A DNA stretch of 64,000 bases from Micrasema longulum (Eukaryota; Arthropoda; Insecta; Trichoptera; Brachycentridae), in contig JAGVSM010003446.1 of the NCBI GenBank assembly GCA_022494885.1, positions 170,597 through 234,596 on the forward strand, read 5' to 3'. The notes beneath the pieces are model-generated. The model saw only the letters and a list, made by a program, of their open reading frames with translations. It made no database searches and was not told the DNA's origin. Shown piece after piece: positions 31,591 to 43,444 of this stretch (the first letter of the stretch is position 1; each line of letters opens with the position of its first letter). The translations under genes were made by a program, and so were the position numbers.

Positions 31591-33050
31591 ATTTAAATAA
31601 AAATTGAGCTACGAGTGTTTGAGCGTCACTGAGATCCGGATAAAGTGTAACAGCTAAATACAGTGCAAGGTCTGGGGTCGCACTGGCCACCACATCCGGC
31701 TATCAGGGACCCGCGGGAACCCTTCCCGGCTCACAATAGGTTGAGTATTGGGTATCTACTTCGCGCATTCCTCGAATACCTTCCCAGGGGGCGAATTAAC
31801 ATATTGTGTCTATAAGACCCACCCACAGAAGCAAATTATCATCCCACTAATCGCCCCTATTGGCATTTTATATGTATTAAATTGTTATTAATTTCATAAT
31901 GTTGGTGTGCTCACATTTTTAAAAATTGTATTTGACGTTTCTGTGTCCGAGCGGTTTAGGAATTCAGTATTGTAAATGTTATTTCAATTAATTAAATTAT
32001 TGATTGAGATGTACATATATATAGTGAATAAAAGATAAACAAGGAGAAATAAAAAAAATGTTAACAATCCACCTAAATACGGCGTTTCAGTACCAGACCA
32101 CGAAACTTCAGAGAAACATTCCTCATGATAAAATTTTTAAAATCCTAATTTTTTTTCTTCAAAAAACTAGGTGGACTTATCTTCCCTTGATTTCATTTTT
32201 CAGAATTTTTACCTGAGGGTAGCAATCGAGTCGAAATAGCTTGTCCAGGGTTCTATTTCTCACAAAGAACTATATTCTTCATCCGCCCCGATACAGAAAG
32301 TTTATTAAAAAGTATGCAGTATTTTTCTTATCAGAATTTCAGAATATCAAGAAAAATATATGGTATTCGATATTATTCTACTATAGTTGATACGTATTTA
32401 TTAGACCTATATATTAACTTTCGTAATGAAACTCAGGGCTCTCAGGGCCTCGATTATGTTAGGAAGTTAAAATTTATCGTCAATTTTATCTACAAAGTAA
32501 AATTAAGTTTTTTGTATGAAAAATATAATATGTTTACATTTTTTTTCTAAACATGTTCTATTACCGGTTACCGACGAAGATACTTTGAATTTTCATATAC
32601 ATATACACACTTTTGTACATAAATGTAGATATTAGTTTATACCGTCTCAGTATATACTGGTGAAGATAGCCGTTCATAATTGCGGCCCTGGGCGTATTTA
32701 ATAATAAATAATAAAAAAATACTTGATAGAAGGGAACGCTTTTTTTTCTAAGGTAATAATGAGAAAATTTATGGGTACGGGAAATTAAATATATAATTAA
32801 TCGGAACCAGCATGAACACGATCACAATACTAGAGAAAAGAACAAAATTAGACTTCCATTTAGGAAAAAGGCAAAGTCACAAAATTCGATTTTATTTAAA
32901 GCAATTAAAAGTATTACGAAATGGAAAAAAATATTTATGAAGAAAAAAACATATCAAAATTTAAAATAATGGTCAAGACATATGTGATAAACAATTTATA
33001 AATTAAATATATTTGCAATGTTATTATTAGAACCCACATAACAATATGTA
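31591..33050. other. Region with a GC-richer block and SINE scraps
   Basis: 31660-31830 is unusually GC-rich (GGGACCCGCGGGAACCCTTC, CTTCCCAGGGGGCGAATT) with no open frame or match elsewhere in the window. 31935-31985 has GTGTCCGAGCGGTTTAGGAA, a Ser/Leu-tRNA-like S3 head. 32185-32300 is an inverted S3 body (CAATCGAGTCGAAA ... AACTATATTCTTCATCC). The remainder is AT-rich. Confidence 0.45.
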
Positions 33051-33051
33051 T

Positions 33052-33458
33052 GATATGTGTGCCCTACTTTAAGATTTAAATTTTTAAAAAATGTTTTCTT
33101 ACACGCTGTAAAATTCAGAGCATTTTATTGCACGGTGAAGTAACTCAAAAATATATGAAAAAATAATAAAAAGGATTTTGATAAAAATGAACTCTTTTGA
33201 TGAAGTCACTCGTTCTTCGAAATCAACCAATGACAGAGTGTCGTGATACGTTTCCGGTTACCGGGAAGCCAACCCACCAATCATGACAACTCACGTAGAG
33301 AACTTATGACGTTTTGGGTGGAGTAATTTCACAAAACTTTGAAAAATCATAGCGCTAATAATACGATACATTACTTTTTTAATGGCTTTGTTTAATAGTC
33401 TATTAACAAATAAATAAATTAATTAAAAAATAAACCGCTGAATTTTCTCATTTAATTC
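33052..33458. mobile_element. MITE family M copy
   Basis: Contains TAAAATTCAGAGCATTTTAT, TGATGAAGTCACTCGTTC, AATCAACCAATGACAGAG, TTTCCGGTTACCGG, CATAGCGCTAATAATACGAT and ends CCGCTGAATTTTCTCATTTA. The order matches 46636-47078 throughout. No protein-coding frame. Confidence 0.7.
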
Positions 33459-34005
33459 AGTTTTTGTTGGGAGAAATAATTTATTACTTTTGAATCCGTT
33501 TTCATAACAGGATAATATCTAATTGACATCAGAGATAACAGTAAAATGCATCAAATTTAATCACGAACGTTTTAATGCATTTTTCTTGTAGATTTCATCA
33601 TTGTGTTACGTTTTTCCATTAATGTGTATTGTGTATGATAAAATTAAGTGAATTGCGATTTCGTCGCTGTTTTCCCACGCTCCGCTGTCAGCAATAATGT
33701 ATGTTAATCTTGTACTCGAAGTATGCTTGGAGTGAATTGTATATTGATTTTAATAAGACGCGTGAATGAACGCTACAAAATGTTGCATTTTCTCGCAAAA
33801 AAAACAAGAGAAAATGTAACACCGTTGATTTTTGTATACAAATATAAATATTTGTATGTAATCATTACCGTCTTTTCTGTCTGCCTTATTAGAGTTAGTA
33901 ATTTTGTGAACGAATATCATTCTATTGAAGGGTATTCTTTGTGTATAAAGTGCTAACAAATTCGACATAATAATTAATTCAATTCGAAGTTTTTTTATTT
34001 TCAGT

Positions 34006-34240
34006 AAGCTGCTTGTTGTATGCTGATAATGTAGTTCTGTTAGCAAACAGCAAAATTGCTAATAGAAATATGTCAATCGAAGCTAAACTGGCAGTGCACA
34101 CCGGATGTTTAGTCCCAACACTTATGTATGGAAGTGAAACATGGAACTGGCAGAGGAAGGATGAAAGCCGGGTGAACGCGGTTGAAATGCGATCTCTTAG
34201 ACGAATGTGTGGGAAATCAACGTATGACATTATCTATAAC
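34006..34240 (+). pseudogene. RTE-type LINE fragment with internal deletion
   Basis: The frame reads LLYADNVVLLANSKIANRNM, where the family has the YADD box followed by VLLADS. It then jumps directly to LAVHTGCLVPTLMYGSETWN and DESRVNAVEMRSLRRMCGKS. About 150-200 residues between the palm and the thumb are missing, yet the frame stays open for 76 codons. YADN replaces YADD, so the second metal-binding Asp is lost. It follows TATTTTCAG, a splice-acceptor-like string. Confidence 0.8.
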
Positions 34241-36390
34241 TAAATATTATCTTACGTGTAGTTACATTTAAAAATAAGTTGAAAAAGAAACAATACGTAA
34301 TATTTTAATGAAACAGAGTGGGACAAATTTTTGAAACATGTGTTGTCGGTAGTGTACGGTAAGAGAGGATTCTATTCTATGAAATTATTTATTGTTTTCT
34401 TACAATGTTCAGGGTCCAACTTAGGAAACTAATAAGGGTGAGTTTTTGAATTCTATCTGCTGATTTATTAAAATTATATTGCTATTGAAGCGCTAATTGG
34501 TCGAAAAAATACGTGGAAGTGTACCAAGTATTTTTGATTAGTAACTTAAATGTAAATATAAGTTATTACAACAATCATTGAAATATTGAAATGTTTGACT
34601 GCTAAGTTAATGCTTTCAATACTTGTAATACTTTGTAGGTATACCTATTAAAAGTCTGAGCAATATTTGTGGTGAATAATTAATATAAGTTTTTTGTCAG
34701 GATTCCTTCACACTTCGTTACCTGCCTTCCTTCCTCGAGCGTCCTTCCTCTCTGTATCCTTCCCCGATATCATCTGTGCTGTGAATATTAACAGGAACAA
34801 CTTCCGCCCATAATACAGATCCTGTCAAAGTCCTGCTAATTTTTTAAATGGGCATTACTATGCTAGTCAACTCTTGCGATGCGGTGATGAGATAAATACA
34901 TTATGATCTTTTGGTTGATTTTTTACACCTTACAGGTATTATTTTGGTGTAAACATCAGTCAAAAGTAGATAATACATTTTCGTAGAACTAATAAAATCT
35001 TATTTCATATAAATTAGTTAGCTTTGCAGTAAAACTAAAATATTTTTTGTTTTATTTGTACATAACTATTAATATAGGCATTACACTGGATGTAACCGTC
35101 AATAAATATTACTAAGAGTGATAGTAAAATTTGATTGATTACTAATTCACGTTAAAATGTATTATGGTAATAAAAATACGTAAATAGTTTTTTTCCACTT
35201 TTATTTATAAACTATATACGCACTTTTATTATTATAATTAAAATGCAGTTCCACCAAGAAATGTCAGTAGGAAAAATCAATCTATTAAAATGTATTTTTA
35301 ATTGTTTGTTTACAATTCTAGTAACGGGCTTTATATTCTAGTCCGTTGTGCGTTGGATCAAAAAATGATAAATTTATTTAAAATATAGCACTTTGTAACC
35401 TTTTTCCACGTACGAGTTTAATATAATAACAATTAGAAAATTGCCTTCATTTTCAAGATTTCTCTATAAAAATCATCAATAATAAACTATTAAGATTTTA
35501 GTATTTACCGTAAACCTACACACACAGGCACTAATTCCTGCGAATTATTTACACCCCATTGCATATAAAGTGGCCAGTATTTACTCTTTGTTAAACATAT
35601 TAATTAATATTCCCCTTAGTAAAGCCAATTATAATCGCGAATTAAATATAATAAAATAATTAGCTGAAAAATGGGATATGAAGTTTAACAATGAAAATAA
35701 AAATAAATTCATCGAAATATATTTGATTTATTTATTGATGACAAAATACGAGGTTTATAAACTTTACGTATTGCATTACATATTTTATTTGTGCAAAATA
35801 TTCCCAATCAGCAAAAGTGCGGGTACGAGGGGATATTATATATAATAACACAATAGTTTAAATAAAAAATCGATGAAATAACATCACATATCACTCGTCA
35901 CACGGGCTGTAAGAACTGTTTTCTTTAGGTATTTTTTAAGTATGTATATGTTTTGTATATTTTTTTGGTCATTAGAAAGTGAACTGTAAAAATTTATTGC
36001 AGTATAAAAAAACTGTTTTTTTTTCTGTTAGTCCTAGGTTGTTCGCAAATTAAATTATTTGATGCTCTTGTATTTATTTTATGTATGTATTGTAGTTCAA
36101 ATTTAATTTAATATTTGTCTTTATTTTATTATTTTTCATCTTAAATATCATTTATTATTTTTTCTGTGTAGATTAATTCCTCTAGATTGAGCATTTTTGT
36201 TATTTTATATAAATCTCTGGTTCTAATATATTTATTAAAATTAAATGTTACTAAGTGCTTTATTCGTTGCTCTTTGTATTGAATCTAGCTTGTATTCTGA
36301 AAATAAAAATATAAAAACTGAAAATAAATCTTGGAAGAAAATTTTATTCATTGGTTCAATATCTTTAAATATTAGTAAATTTTTACCCCC
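34241..36390. other. Long AT-rich stretch without recognised gene
   Basis: A block at 34690-34830 is C/T-rich and GC-richer (CCTTCCTTCCTCGAGCGTCC), but has no frame or repeat partner here. Otherwise A/T-rich with no supported feature. Confidence 0.45.
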
Positions 36391-36399
36391 CCAATATCC

Positions 36400-36770
36400 A
36401 ACCCGCGTTCCTTACAAACAATAGATCTTTTAGAAAAAACCGGTGTGTATGAAAATACGCGTGGACATAGTAACAGAAAATATATCGGCCAAACTGCAAG
36501 AAATTTAAAAAGTAGGCTTAACGAACACCGCAGTGGACTTCCTAGCAATATTTTTTCTGAATTTGCAAACCATATTATGGATACAAACCATTCTTTTTAT
36601 TCACATAAAATTTAACTTTTATATTATGTCACAAATAAAGGTATTATAATGAATAACTTGGAAAATATTTAATTCGAAAAAAAAATTAATTCAGACAAAA
36701 CTTTACTTAATAATATTATATTCCGAAATTCTTTTCATTTTTTCATTTACCTCTTTGGTCGTAATGTTAA
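36400..36770 (+). pseudogene. Penelope-like retroelement C-terminal GIY-YIG endonuclease remnant
   Basis: One frame reads SLQTIDLLEKTGVYENT, RKYIGQTARNLKSRLNEHRS, SEFANHIMDTNHSFYSHKI and a stop (36613). The same frame then continues KGIIMNNLENI, a second stop, and EKKINSDKTLLNN. GVY, YIG and the Arg in LKSR are the catalytic signature of GIY-YIG nucleases; the following segment matches the end of Penelope-like elements. The RT part is absent. Two in-frame stops but no frameshift indicate a moderately old copy. Confidence 0.8.
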
Positions 36771-37305
36771 TTGTACATTGGCGGGCTTATTGCCAAATGG
36801 CAATTTCTTCCAACCAACCAATCAACCCTGCTATCAATATTCCCATAAATAGGAAAACACAAAGCCCTCCACCTTAGATTAAACTCGTATGTGTTAAAAA
36901 AATTACAAAGTGTTTAATTTTAAATAAATTCGTAATGTTTTTTGACAAAGTAAATGTAGAAACAATAAATAATGAGAAATGTTAAGTTATAAATAAGTTA
37001 AAGTTAAATAATGAAAAATAGGCTAAACGATTTTCCCTTAGGGGCCAAAAGTCTAGTTGCACACGTCAGAGATAAAAAAAATGAATTCTCCGAATCAAAC
37101 TGTTATTAAGTTTTCTTCAAAATAAATATTGAAAAATCACAAAAAAATAAGATCTAACTACTTATTTTGCCAATATGAACACGAACGCAAAAATTTTTTT
37201 TTTTTATTCAAGAATTCGTGCGGTGCAACTGCCCTTAGTCTGTGAATGTATAGGAAATAGTTAAAAAAATAATTTAAACCACCCTTTTTTATATGTATAT
37301 TTTTT
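36771..37305. other. Inverted LINE 3'-end scrap and AT-rich DNA
   Basis: GGCGGGCTTATTGCCAAATG at about 36780 and GCAATTTCTTCC after it are the inverted 3'-end hairpin (ATTGCC-AAAT-GGCAAT) of the LINE type seen at 7270-7310. No gene recognised in the rest. Confidence 0.5.
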
Positions 37306-37309
37306 GTTT

Positions 37310-38135
37310 ATTTATTTGTTCATCAAATACATATTACAAAAACAAATAACAAAGTATCCCTAACTCTATGAGGCCAAGAGCCCTGTGTTGAGTTGGGATA
37401 CAACATAATGGAAAGTGGAAGCATGCATATTATTAAAGAATACTATAAATACAAACTATTACACGAACATAAATTTCAATAAACATTTGGACAACACGCT
37501 TAAAAGTACTATTTATAAATCTATCCAATGCCTTGCAGCAGTCTCCTGCAATGGTCATTCCTTAGACAAACTCCAAACTTGTATACCTCTCCTGAAAATG
37601 GCTTGCGTTTTGAAGAATTTAATATGTTCATCCATAACATTGAACACACTTAGGCCAAAAAAGAGAAACTTTTCTAAGCAAAAGTCGTACGTGTTTTTGG
37701 TATTAAATGATTCAAATTAAAAAAAAACTCGTACGAGCATTCTGCTGGGATCTCCTCTTGTAACCACAAGACCAGAACTGTTTCAAAAGATTTTTGTTTT
37801 TAAATGTCCAATGTCCAGTACCTTTATAAATTGAAACAATGTCTCAGATGGGAAATTCGGGAGACATCGAAGCATCACTCTGAGAATTAATTTTGGTACA
37901 TTTATTAGGGGGTTCATGATAGACGCCGTGCAACCTCCCCAGCACACTTTACCATGGGTAGCTACTAACAGGAGAAGAGCAAAATACGCAGTTCTGAGAG
38001 TGCCAATGTCCAAGATGTTCCTGAGTGAGCAGAATGCATGACACAGCTTTCTTAACCTGGAAACCCGCGGTCGGACCTGTACCTCCATCGTAGATTTTTG
38101 ACAATAATTATTCCCAGATATTTAAAAAACTAGTT
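37310..38135 (-). pseudogene. Non-LTR retrotransposon C-terminus (Jockey/CR1 group), inverted
   Basis: Minus strand: a FKYLGIIIVKNLRWR segment (about 38130-38085), then an open frame of 101 codons with LRTAYFALLLLVATHGKVCW followed by GG, and INVPKLILRVMLRCLPNFPS. After stops come RTTFA and SFSFLA. The UTR has the dyad CAACTCAACACAGGGCTCTT ... CTCATAGAGTT, and the tail is AACAAATAAATAAAC near 37310. It covers the region after RT motif C. Broken by at least three shifts. A truncated relative of its 3' part lies at 57490-57780. Confidence 0.75.
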
Positions 38136-38537
38136 TTAAAAGCTGGCACGAGCAATTAGATTTTATTGATGTTAATAACCTTTAAGAATTTATTTCATCT
38201 ATGCAATTGAATATTGTGGATGCATTTCTAGCGTGTGTATCGTTTATGTATAATATCTGAACCTACGCACTTTATTTGGTATTTTATTACTAAAAGCTTC
38301 TTAATCAGAGAAAACATTTAAAATTTCATCAATTTTTACTCATACTTAAACCGGTGTAATTGTGTTTTATTAAATGACCCACCTACGTAATTCTGTACAT
38401 AAAATAACAGTTATATTCAAATAAGTTATATAACACACGTTTTTGTTGGATTCATACCTAAACACATAGATATGCAAACATAATTAAATAATATCACCCT
38501 TTGACCTTTTTGAAAGGACCTTTGTATTAGGGAAAAT

Positions 38538-38905
38538 ACATGTCAAAGAAAATCTACTCTTAGGTCAGCATTTGATTCAGGAAGAGGAAAACTTGTTGAA
38601 ATCCGGCGCTCCCCAAACACTAGATTTGGAGATCGTGCTTATGCCGCCGCCGGCCCCTCTGCCTGGAACCAATTGCCTTCAAACTTACGAATCATCGACA
38701 GTCCCAGCCAGTTCAGATCCCAACTAAAATCCCACTTCTTTAAACTATCATACCCTCAATTTTAAATCTGGAAATATAATGTATCACTTAAGTTTAGTTA
38801 GAATGTAAGTTTAGATATACAATTGTAAAGCGCCCTTGAGGTATTTTTTTACAAAAATGGCGCTATATGAATCAGCCAAATATTATTATATTAAAGGGCA
38901 AACAC
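38538..38905 (+). pseudogene. L2-type LINE C-terminus with 3' tail
   Basis: A 75-codon frame without interruption: STLRSAFDSGRGKLVEIRRS, then RFGDRAYAAAGPSAWNQLPS, then SPSQFRSQLKSHFFKLSYPQ and a stop at 38763. FGDRAY, AGPSAWNQLP and FK.HLF-like endings are the standard C-terminus of L2/CR1-type RT proteins. The UTR has GTAAAGCGCCCTTGAG and GGCGCTATATGAATCAGCC, and ends in an ATTATTATATT tail. The intact frame suggests a fairly young 5'-truncated insertion. Confidence 0.85.
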
Positions 38906-40240
38906 AGATGAGCAACCGTTCACTTATTTATCAGGAGGTTTTGTTTTTCCGCCACTAGCCTTAAAACCCACGGGTTTGAAACTTTACCGTCCCAAACATA
39001 TCTGTAACCGTAAATATATAGTTTCTAGAAAGCTTAAAGAGCTGTTGCTATGAGTTGTTATAATATATGCTAGTATAATATAAAGTTGTACAAAGCGGAG
39101 ACTTATAAATAGTGCATGCGGTTTGTTTTATACTATGTAGTTTTTACGTGAATACAAATATTCACGGTTTTACTTACATATTACGAAGGTATACAAATAA
39201 AACTCCGGAACTAATTACAGAATTCCACACTCCATTGTTTCGTTTGAAATCTTTGCTGTGTACCTGTTCATGTGTGTATTGTGCAACATCATATACACAC
39301 ATACACATAAGTACCACGCGTCACTCTTTAATTTTAATCGTAAATTTTATTTCTTCTACGTCAAAATTATAATAAACATATTTACGGTCTATGCATATAC
39401 AACACTTACATTAAGAAAAATGTGTAAGAAAAATGCAGGAAAACACCATAGAATCAGTTCACTTAAATATCGAAGAATTGTTTAAGAGCGGGTATATTTA
39501 TATACAATCTTAAATGACGAAATTTATTCTGCCGAGCTATTATCACTAATAAAATTGAAAATATCCAGATTCAATAGTAAATACACTCGTATTTTTTCAC
39601 CATCTTTTTAACAATCGAATCTGGGTAAAAAATAATACATTAATCGAGTATGCTCGTCATGATAAAAACTTTAGCACGATAGATCTTTGAAACAAAACAA
39701 AACAAAACATTGTTTAAAAACACATCTCACAATTGCGATGGAGACATTACAAGAGCAAAATTTTAAATCGCTATTTTTTATTTTAATTTTACTTTTTATT
39801 TATTATTATTAATTATATATATGTATTCGTATGTATGTGTATTTGTGTATGTGCATATATTCATTTGTGCATATATATATATATATATAAATATGTACAC
39901 GATGGTGAGTGTATATATATGTATATGAACCTATTTATGTTTGTTGTATACTCGTACGTGTATTTGCATTTTTATTTCTTTTTGCATTGTTTTATATTTA
40001 CTTACTCTTTTTACTTTTTCCTTTTTTCTCTTCCTTCCCTGTTTTCCCATCCCAATTCCTTTCATTCCTAGCAAACTGTAAGTTTTGTTTTTAAAATAAT
40101 TTCTTCCTGTGTAAAACGCGTAGTTGGTCCTGTAATTTGTTAGTGTATTATTAATGTATCGTTTATTAATATGACTGTTGTTTTTATGAAATTAAATATA
40201 TATATATATATATATGCATACAAGAAACTGAAGAAAGAGA
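38906..40240. other. AT-rich stretch with LINE-UTR-like segment and TA microsatellites
   Basis: 39990-40170 (CTTTTTACTTTTTCCTTTTT, TTCCCATCCCAATTCCTTTC, CTGTGTAAAACGCGTAGTTG) resembles 62260-62380 and is probably a shared LINE 3' UTR. (TA)n tracts lie at about 39870-39890 and 40196-40215. No gene recognised. Confidence 0.45.
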
Positions 40241-40245
40241 TCATC

Positions 40246-40653
40246 TCACAAATACACACAAGGACAATATAATAATGGTATACAGTTTATTAAAAAAGTA
40301 TGCCCTACGTATTGTTGGGTTGCTGTCACAAGTTGGAAACTACAAAACTTAAAAAATGAGATATCTTCATAAATGACATTAAATAATCTATGTTTAGAAA
40401 GCAATAAATAAAAAACCATTGAAATTTTTGTTGGTTTGGTATGAGCTTTTAATTTAAAAGTGCAGTATCTCACAAATAGTAAAATGTGATAACCAATTTG
40501 TGCCAGAAACCCAAAGATATGAGACTTCGAGCTAAGCCATACCAATCCTGCATCCCACATTGCATTAATGACGGTAAATCTAAGGAAAGCGGAAAGATCC
40601 TTTCCAAAGAACTCCTTGTGGAAAGTTTTGTCTAATTTACACATTCTGGACAT
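40246..40653 (-). CDS. Unassigned 135-codon open frame
   Basis: The longest open frame not explained by a recognised repeat. It begins MSRMCKLDKTFHKEFFGKDL and includes INAMWDAGLVWLSSKSHIFG. No domain, signal peptide or motif is recognisable. Hydrophobic stretches in the second half are Phe/Leu/Tyr-rich, as expected from AT-rich DNA. No splice sites or second copy support it. Chance expectation for a frame this long in DNA of this composition is low but not negligible. Could be an old unknown repeat. Confidence 0.15.
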   Translation of the reverse strand: MSRMCKLDKTFHKEFFGKDLSAFLRFTVINAMWDAGLVWLSSKSHIFGFLAQIGYHILLFVRYCTFKLKAHTKPTKISMVFYLLLSKHRLFNVIYEDISFFKFCSFQLVTATQQYVGHTFLINCIPLLYCPCVYL

Positions 40654-40731
40654 TGCATTGGGGCGTCAAAACTGAAGTTGCTCTTAGAATATTTGGTAAA
40701 TAAGGAATTTTTATTTAATCAAATTTATTAC

Positions 40732-41534
40732 TTAACCCTTACGCTGCTACGCAGTTTTTCAAGAATCTAATCAGAAATCTTATTATTAATACATTTAAAA
40801 ATATTTTATCGAATACGTTGTTTTCCAAACACACTACTGTTTTAAAAATTAATAGCAATTCCAAGAAAAATCTTCCATTTCATAAATATCTAATTCAAGC
40901 CCAGTGGAGTGAGCAAGATAGACAACTCGTGCCGCCAGCAACACATTCTCGTACAGCGGTTGTAAACCCTTTCTTCATCGGAAATAAAAACAAACAAAAA
41001 TGATCTCGCACAGCAATCTCCAGGCGCATTGTTTTAATAGTTATTATTGAAACGACAGTATTATGATGGTTTTTTTGTTAATTGCGGGGCAAAGTGCCCT
41101 TATTATTAAACCTACCACTTCCATGCATGCTAAACAAAATTAGAGTAAAATATACCTTGGATAATTCATATGAACAAGTGATGTCGTTCAAAGTAGTTTG
41201 TTTTTATTAAAATATTTTATATTATTTTTTATTAATTTTCAAAAAACTTTGCTGTACACAATTAAATGTTCAAATTTTTACCGCGCTTAAGACAACATTT
41301 TTTGTATTAAATTTTCCGTAGGGCTGAAATAGGTACAAAACTGAATAATAACCCGTCGAATAAGTAATTTTTATGTTTTGAAAATGTTTTATACCACTGA
41401 CGGTTAAGTGCAACAAGCAGTTCCCGAATTCATATACCCTTTTGGGGATTATGACGTCTGCATCAGTCTAGTTAGAACTTTATGATAGGGATTAACAACA
41501 ACGATATATCGTTGTTTAGCAGTCTAAGGGTTAA
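40732..41534 (+). mobile_element. Short piggyBac-like element (deletion derivative), complete
   Basis: TTAA 40732-40735, then CCCTTACGCTGCTACGCAG. At the other end GCAGTCTAAGGG, then TTAA 41531-41534; the subterminal palindrome CAACGATATATCGTTG is present. The left 420 bp match the inner end of palindrome copy A and the right 370 bp match the outer end. The middle (transposase fragment and family P MITE) is missing, with a junction near 41160 (TATACCTTGG|ATAATTC). Exactly the structure of a TTAA-flanked non-autonomous element. Confidence 0.85.
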
Positions 41535-41649
41535 TATAATATTTTAAACTCAACGATTTAAGCAAAAAATGTTTAGTGTAACGCATCATTATTTTTGAAA
41601 TTACATGGACCGGTTTTTATTTCCAGTAAGTAATTTATAATACCATAAT

Positions 41650-41772
41650 TACATCACGTCGTTTCCCCGTAGGAATAGAACGCCAGACTACTCTGAATTT
41701 CTTTGAGACCTCGCTTCCTCGCATGCGCACGCCGATTATTCCTACTTTTGACGTGTTGTCCTACCGTCCTGT
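41650..41772 (-). pseudogene. RTE-type LINE C-terminal fragment
   Basis: Reverse complement contains CAAAAGTAGGAATAATCGGC, GTGCGCATGCGAGGAAGCGA and CTACGGGGAAACGACGTGAT. These align with the last about 40 codons of the copy at 61917-62215, with a central substitution of the EEARSVC region. Short and dead. Confidence 0.65.
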
Positions 41773-42359
41773 GAGCACGTCACATTGTGAAAAGTGCTAC
41801 TCTGATAAATCCTTATCATATACCTGCATCTGCATACTTCTAACAAACTGCAATTAGTGTTACATAAACAGCTTAAAAAATACATCTCATCAACATCTAC
41901 ACGATACCGGTTATCGTGCAGTATTAAAAGTAAAGTGCGTGGGAAAAGAAACAAACGGAAGAATTCAAAAGTGAGTAAACAATTTCTACACGGTCCACAA
42001 TATTCCTTCTGTTATCAGTGTATAAAGCCTGAAAGGTGATGATTTAACCAAACATTCAATCATGTCTTTATCAGTCTTTTCTTTATCGGTTTTCTGCATT
42101 CATTTATTATTTTTTCCACATTTTAAACAATAATAAATAATAAAAGTAATGTTACCTCACTGAGGTTACCCGTGCTGAGGACTCTTATAGAAAGAAGACT
42201 TAATATACATAGATAAATGTTAAGACAGTTATAAACACAACCTTTGTATGTTTATATTTAATTTATATTATAAAACGCACTATAAAATATCAAAAATATA
42301 ACATACACTATACGTTTGTGGAGAAGGTGGTTCAATATTGGTTTGGGCGAATGAGACAA

Positions 42360-42545
42360 TCCATTTTACTTCCACCCAGCTAGCAGCTCCACTATCCATT
42401 TTTTATAGCCTTTTAGAACATTTTCGCTTTACGAATCGTTTTAACGGACAGTGGAAGTAGGTTGTAGATTTTAATTGCATAATACTCCAAATCCCTTTGT
42501 CCGAAAGTGGTTTTAATTTGTATTTATTATTCGCATCGTAAATAT
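42360..42545 (-). pseudogene. LINE C-terminal fragment (Jockey/CR1 group)
   Basis: Minus-strand frame reads FGQRDLEYYAIKIYNLLPLS followed by VKTIRKAKMF, a stop and KAIK. A YxxIKxYNLLP segment followed by a basic tail is the usual end of Jockey-type RT proteins. About 40 codons, one stop; nothing of the RT is left. Confidence 0.55.
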
Positions 42546-43139
42546 GTTTAGTCGTACGCTGTTCCAATCCGCTCTACATATGCAAAATTAACGCAAAACA
42601 TTTGTTTGACCTTTAGATTGCGTGAATGGTTAATGTAAAATATACATTTGAAAAAAATGCAACTAATGTTTCATACGCGGTTTTAAAACTTATTACTTAT
42701 AATTTTATCACGCCCTGTGTAACTGCGGATTCTCCGCTGTTTTCCGGGTCATGTTTCTCACGACTGCGATTGTATCAAAAGTGGTAGACGGTAGACGCGT
42801 GGTGGAGAAGGAAGCGAATAGAGGCACGCGAGTTTACTACAAGAAAATGTACATACATATTTATAGAATTCCACTTCGTGGTGTAGTGCTTATCGCATTT
42901 AGCAATAAAATATTTTATACACTTGGCATTTGAACCGCAAGACTGTTGCATCATGTAAAAAATGACGAATAATTGCACTAAAGTGCGATCATCTAATAAT
43001 GCAGATGTGAATAATGATGCCAGCGGTCGGTACTGAATATTCGAAACTTTAATAATGTCTGAAATACCTTTTTTTTTCAGAGATTTTCTCAAAATAACGA
43101 ATAATTTAAATTTTTTTACAAAGAGAAATATAATCGTCT

Positions 43140-43290
43140 TATAATTTATCGAAATATTTAAATTTTGGTGGCCATTTTCAACAAATCGTAAATAACTCAC
43201 CATCAGAAAATGGAAATCAAGTCCGAGGTAGAGTGGAGTTCGAACCTCGGACCTCTTACCCGTGAGTCCGCAACAGTAGCCGCGGGACCA
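43140..43290 (-). repeat. tRNA-derived SINE (type S4)
   Basis: Minus strand: CGGACTCACGGGTAAGAGGT, CCGAGGTTCGAACTCCACTC (box B GGTTCGAAC-TCC) and body GAAAATGGCCACCAAAATTT. Second copy of the family at 1985-2100 (-). The head is not a foldable tRNA. A 172-codon minus frame that begins inside it is therefore not a host protein. Confidence 0.65.
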
Positions 43291-43444
43291 CAACCCGATT
43301 CTTTGTTGAGTTGGGACTTAATTTACAATGTTTCGTGTATGCTCAAATGCTTCCAGACATGCTGGATTTCCTATGGAGACTTAATTTTTCTAAACGTGTA
43401 AATTTTAAATAATTGGTAATAACTTATGTGCATATGTATTTATT

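Larger units (their letters stand above)
41535..43140. other. Mixed region with LINE scraps and a SINE-like head
   Basis: 42360-42545 (-) is a LINE C-terminus; 41650-41772 (-) is an RTE tail (both listed separately). At 42868-42960 CACTTCGTGGTGTAGTGCTT resembles an S1-type SINE head. The region 42700-42830 is GC-richer without a supported exon. Confidence 0.4.

Noticed and set aside
42775..43293. 172-codon minus-strand open frame, the longest purely by length after the RT
   Set aside because: Its first part overlaps a tRNA-derived SINE head and body (43140-43290) and its end overlaps another SINE-like head (42868-42960). There is no domain, and the composition follows the local DNA.
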